From Piromyces finnis (Eukaryota > Neocallimastigomycota > Neocallimastigomycetes > Neocallimastigales > Neocallimastigaceae), in contig MCFH01000012.1 of assembly GCA_002104945.1 (NCBI GenBank), positions 911,501 to 975,500 of the forward strand: DNA of 64,000 nt, in the 5' to 3' direction. This document shows, piece after piece, positions 58,054-64,000 of this stretch (position 1 is the stretch's first letter; every line of letters begins with the position of its first letter). A program made the translations under genes and the position numbers. Below the pieces are notes generated by a model. That model saw only the letters and a program-made list of their open reading frames with translations. It was not told the origin of the DNA and searched no databases.

Positions 58054-64000
<5,947 letters not shown>

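Overview
The window is nuclear DNA from a very AT-rich eukaryote, most likely an anaerobic gut fungus (Neocallimastigomycota). The reasons: intergenic DNA is almost pure A/T with long homopolymers and short tandem repeats. Genes carry many short GT-AG introns. One protein has a huge asparagine-rich tail. A radial-spoke-type MORN gene implies flagellated zoospores. An intronless methyltransferase looks like one from rumen Clostridia. Taxonomy is inferred; no rRNA or other marker is present. No tRNA, rRNA or CRISPR was seen.

Layout, left to right. 1-2055: flank with a possible retroelement scrap. 2056-4456 (+): BAR-SH3 protein. 6081-16578 (+): giant JmjN-ARID-PHD-JmjC-PHD-PHD protein. 17614-18402 (-): class I methyltransferase. 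18899-19865 (+): ZCCHC10-like zinc knuckle. 20529-25047 (-): MCM8 helicase, 14 exons. 26673-36206 (-): TAF2 with six bromodomains at its C-terminus; its first exon is unresolved. 37516-41696 (-): membrane M1 aminopeptidase with a 12-nt micro-exon. 42876-44019 (-): UBC9-like E2 without its catalytic cysteine, built from eight small exons. 45732-47645 (+): DUF1746-like membrane protein. 48758-51426 (-): ANKRD13-like protein. 54294-55939 (+): single-pass leucine-rich-repeat surface protein. 58054-64000 (+): RSPH10B-like MORN protein, cut by the right edge.

The genes do not form one pathway. Two themes stand out. First, three gene products keep a catalytic fold while its function is lost or replaced: a JmjC domain with all three iron ligands substituted, an E2 with Tyr for Cys, and TAF2, whose M1 fold is non-catalytic as in all TAF2 and which here is joined to six acetyl-lysine readers. 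Second, several genes (MCM8, ANKRD13, RSPH10B-like) are ancestral eukaryotic genes that most yeast-type fungi have lost. All gene models were spliced by hand: reading phase closes at every junction, and catalytic spacings (for example HExxH-x18-E in the peptidase) come out right. Intron choices still need transcript support.
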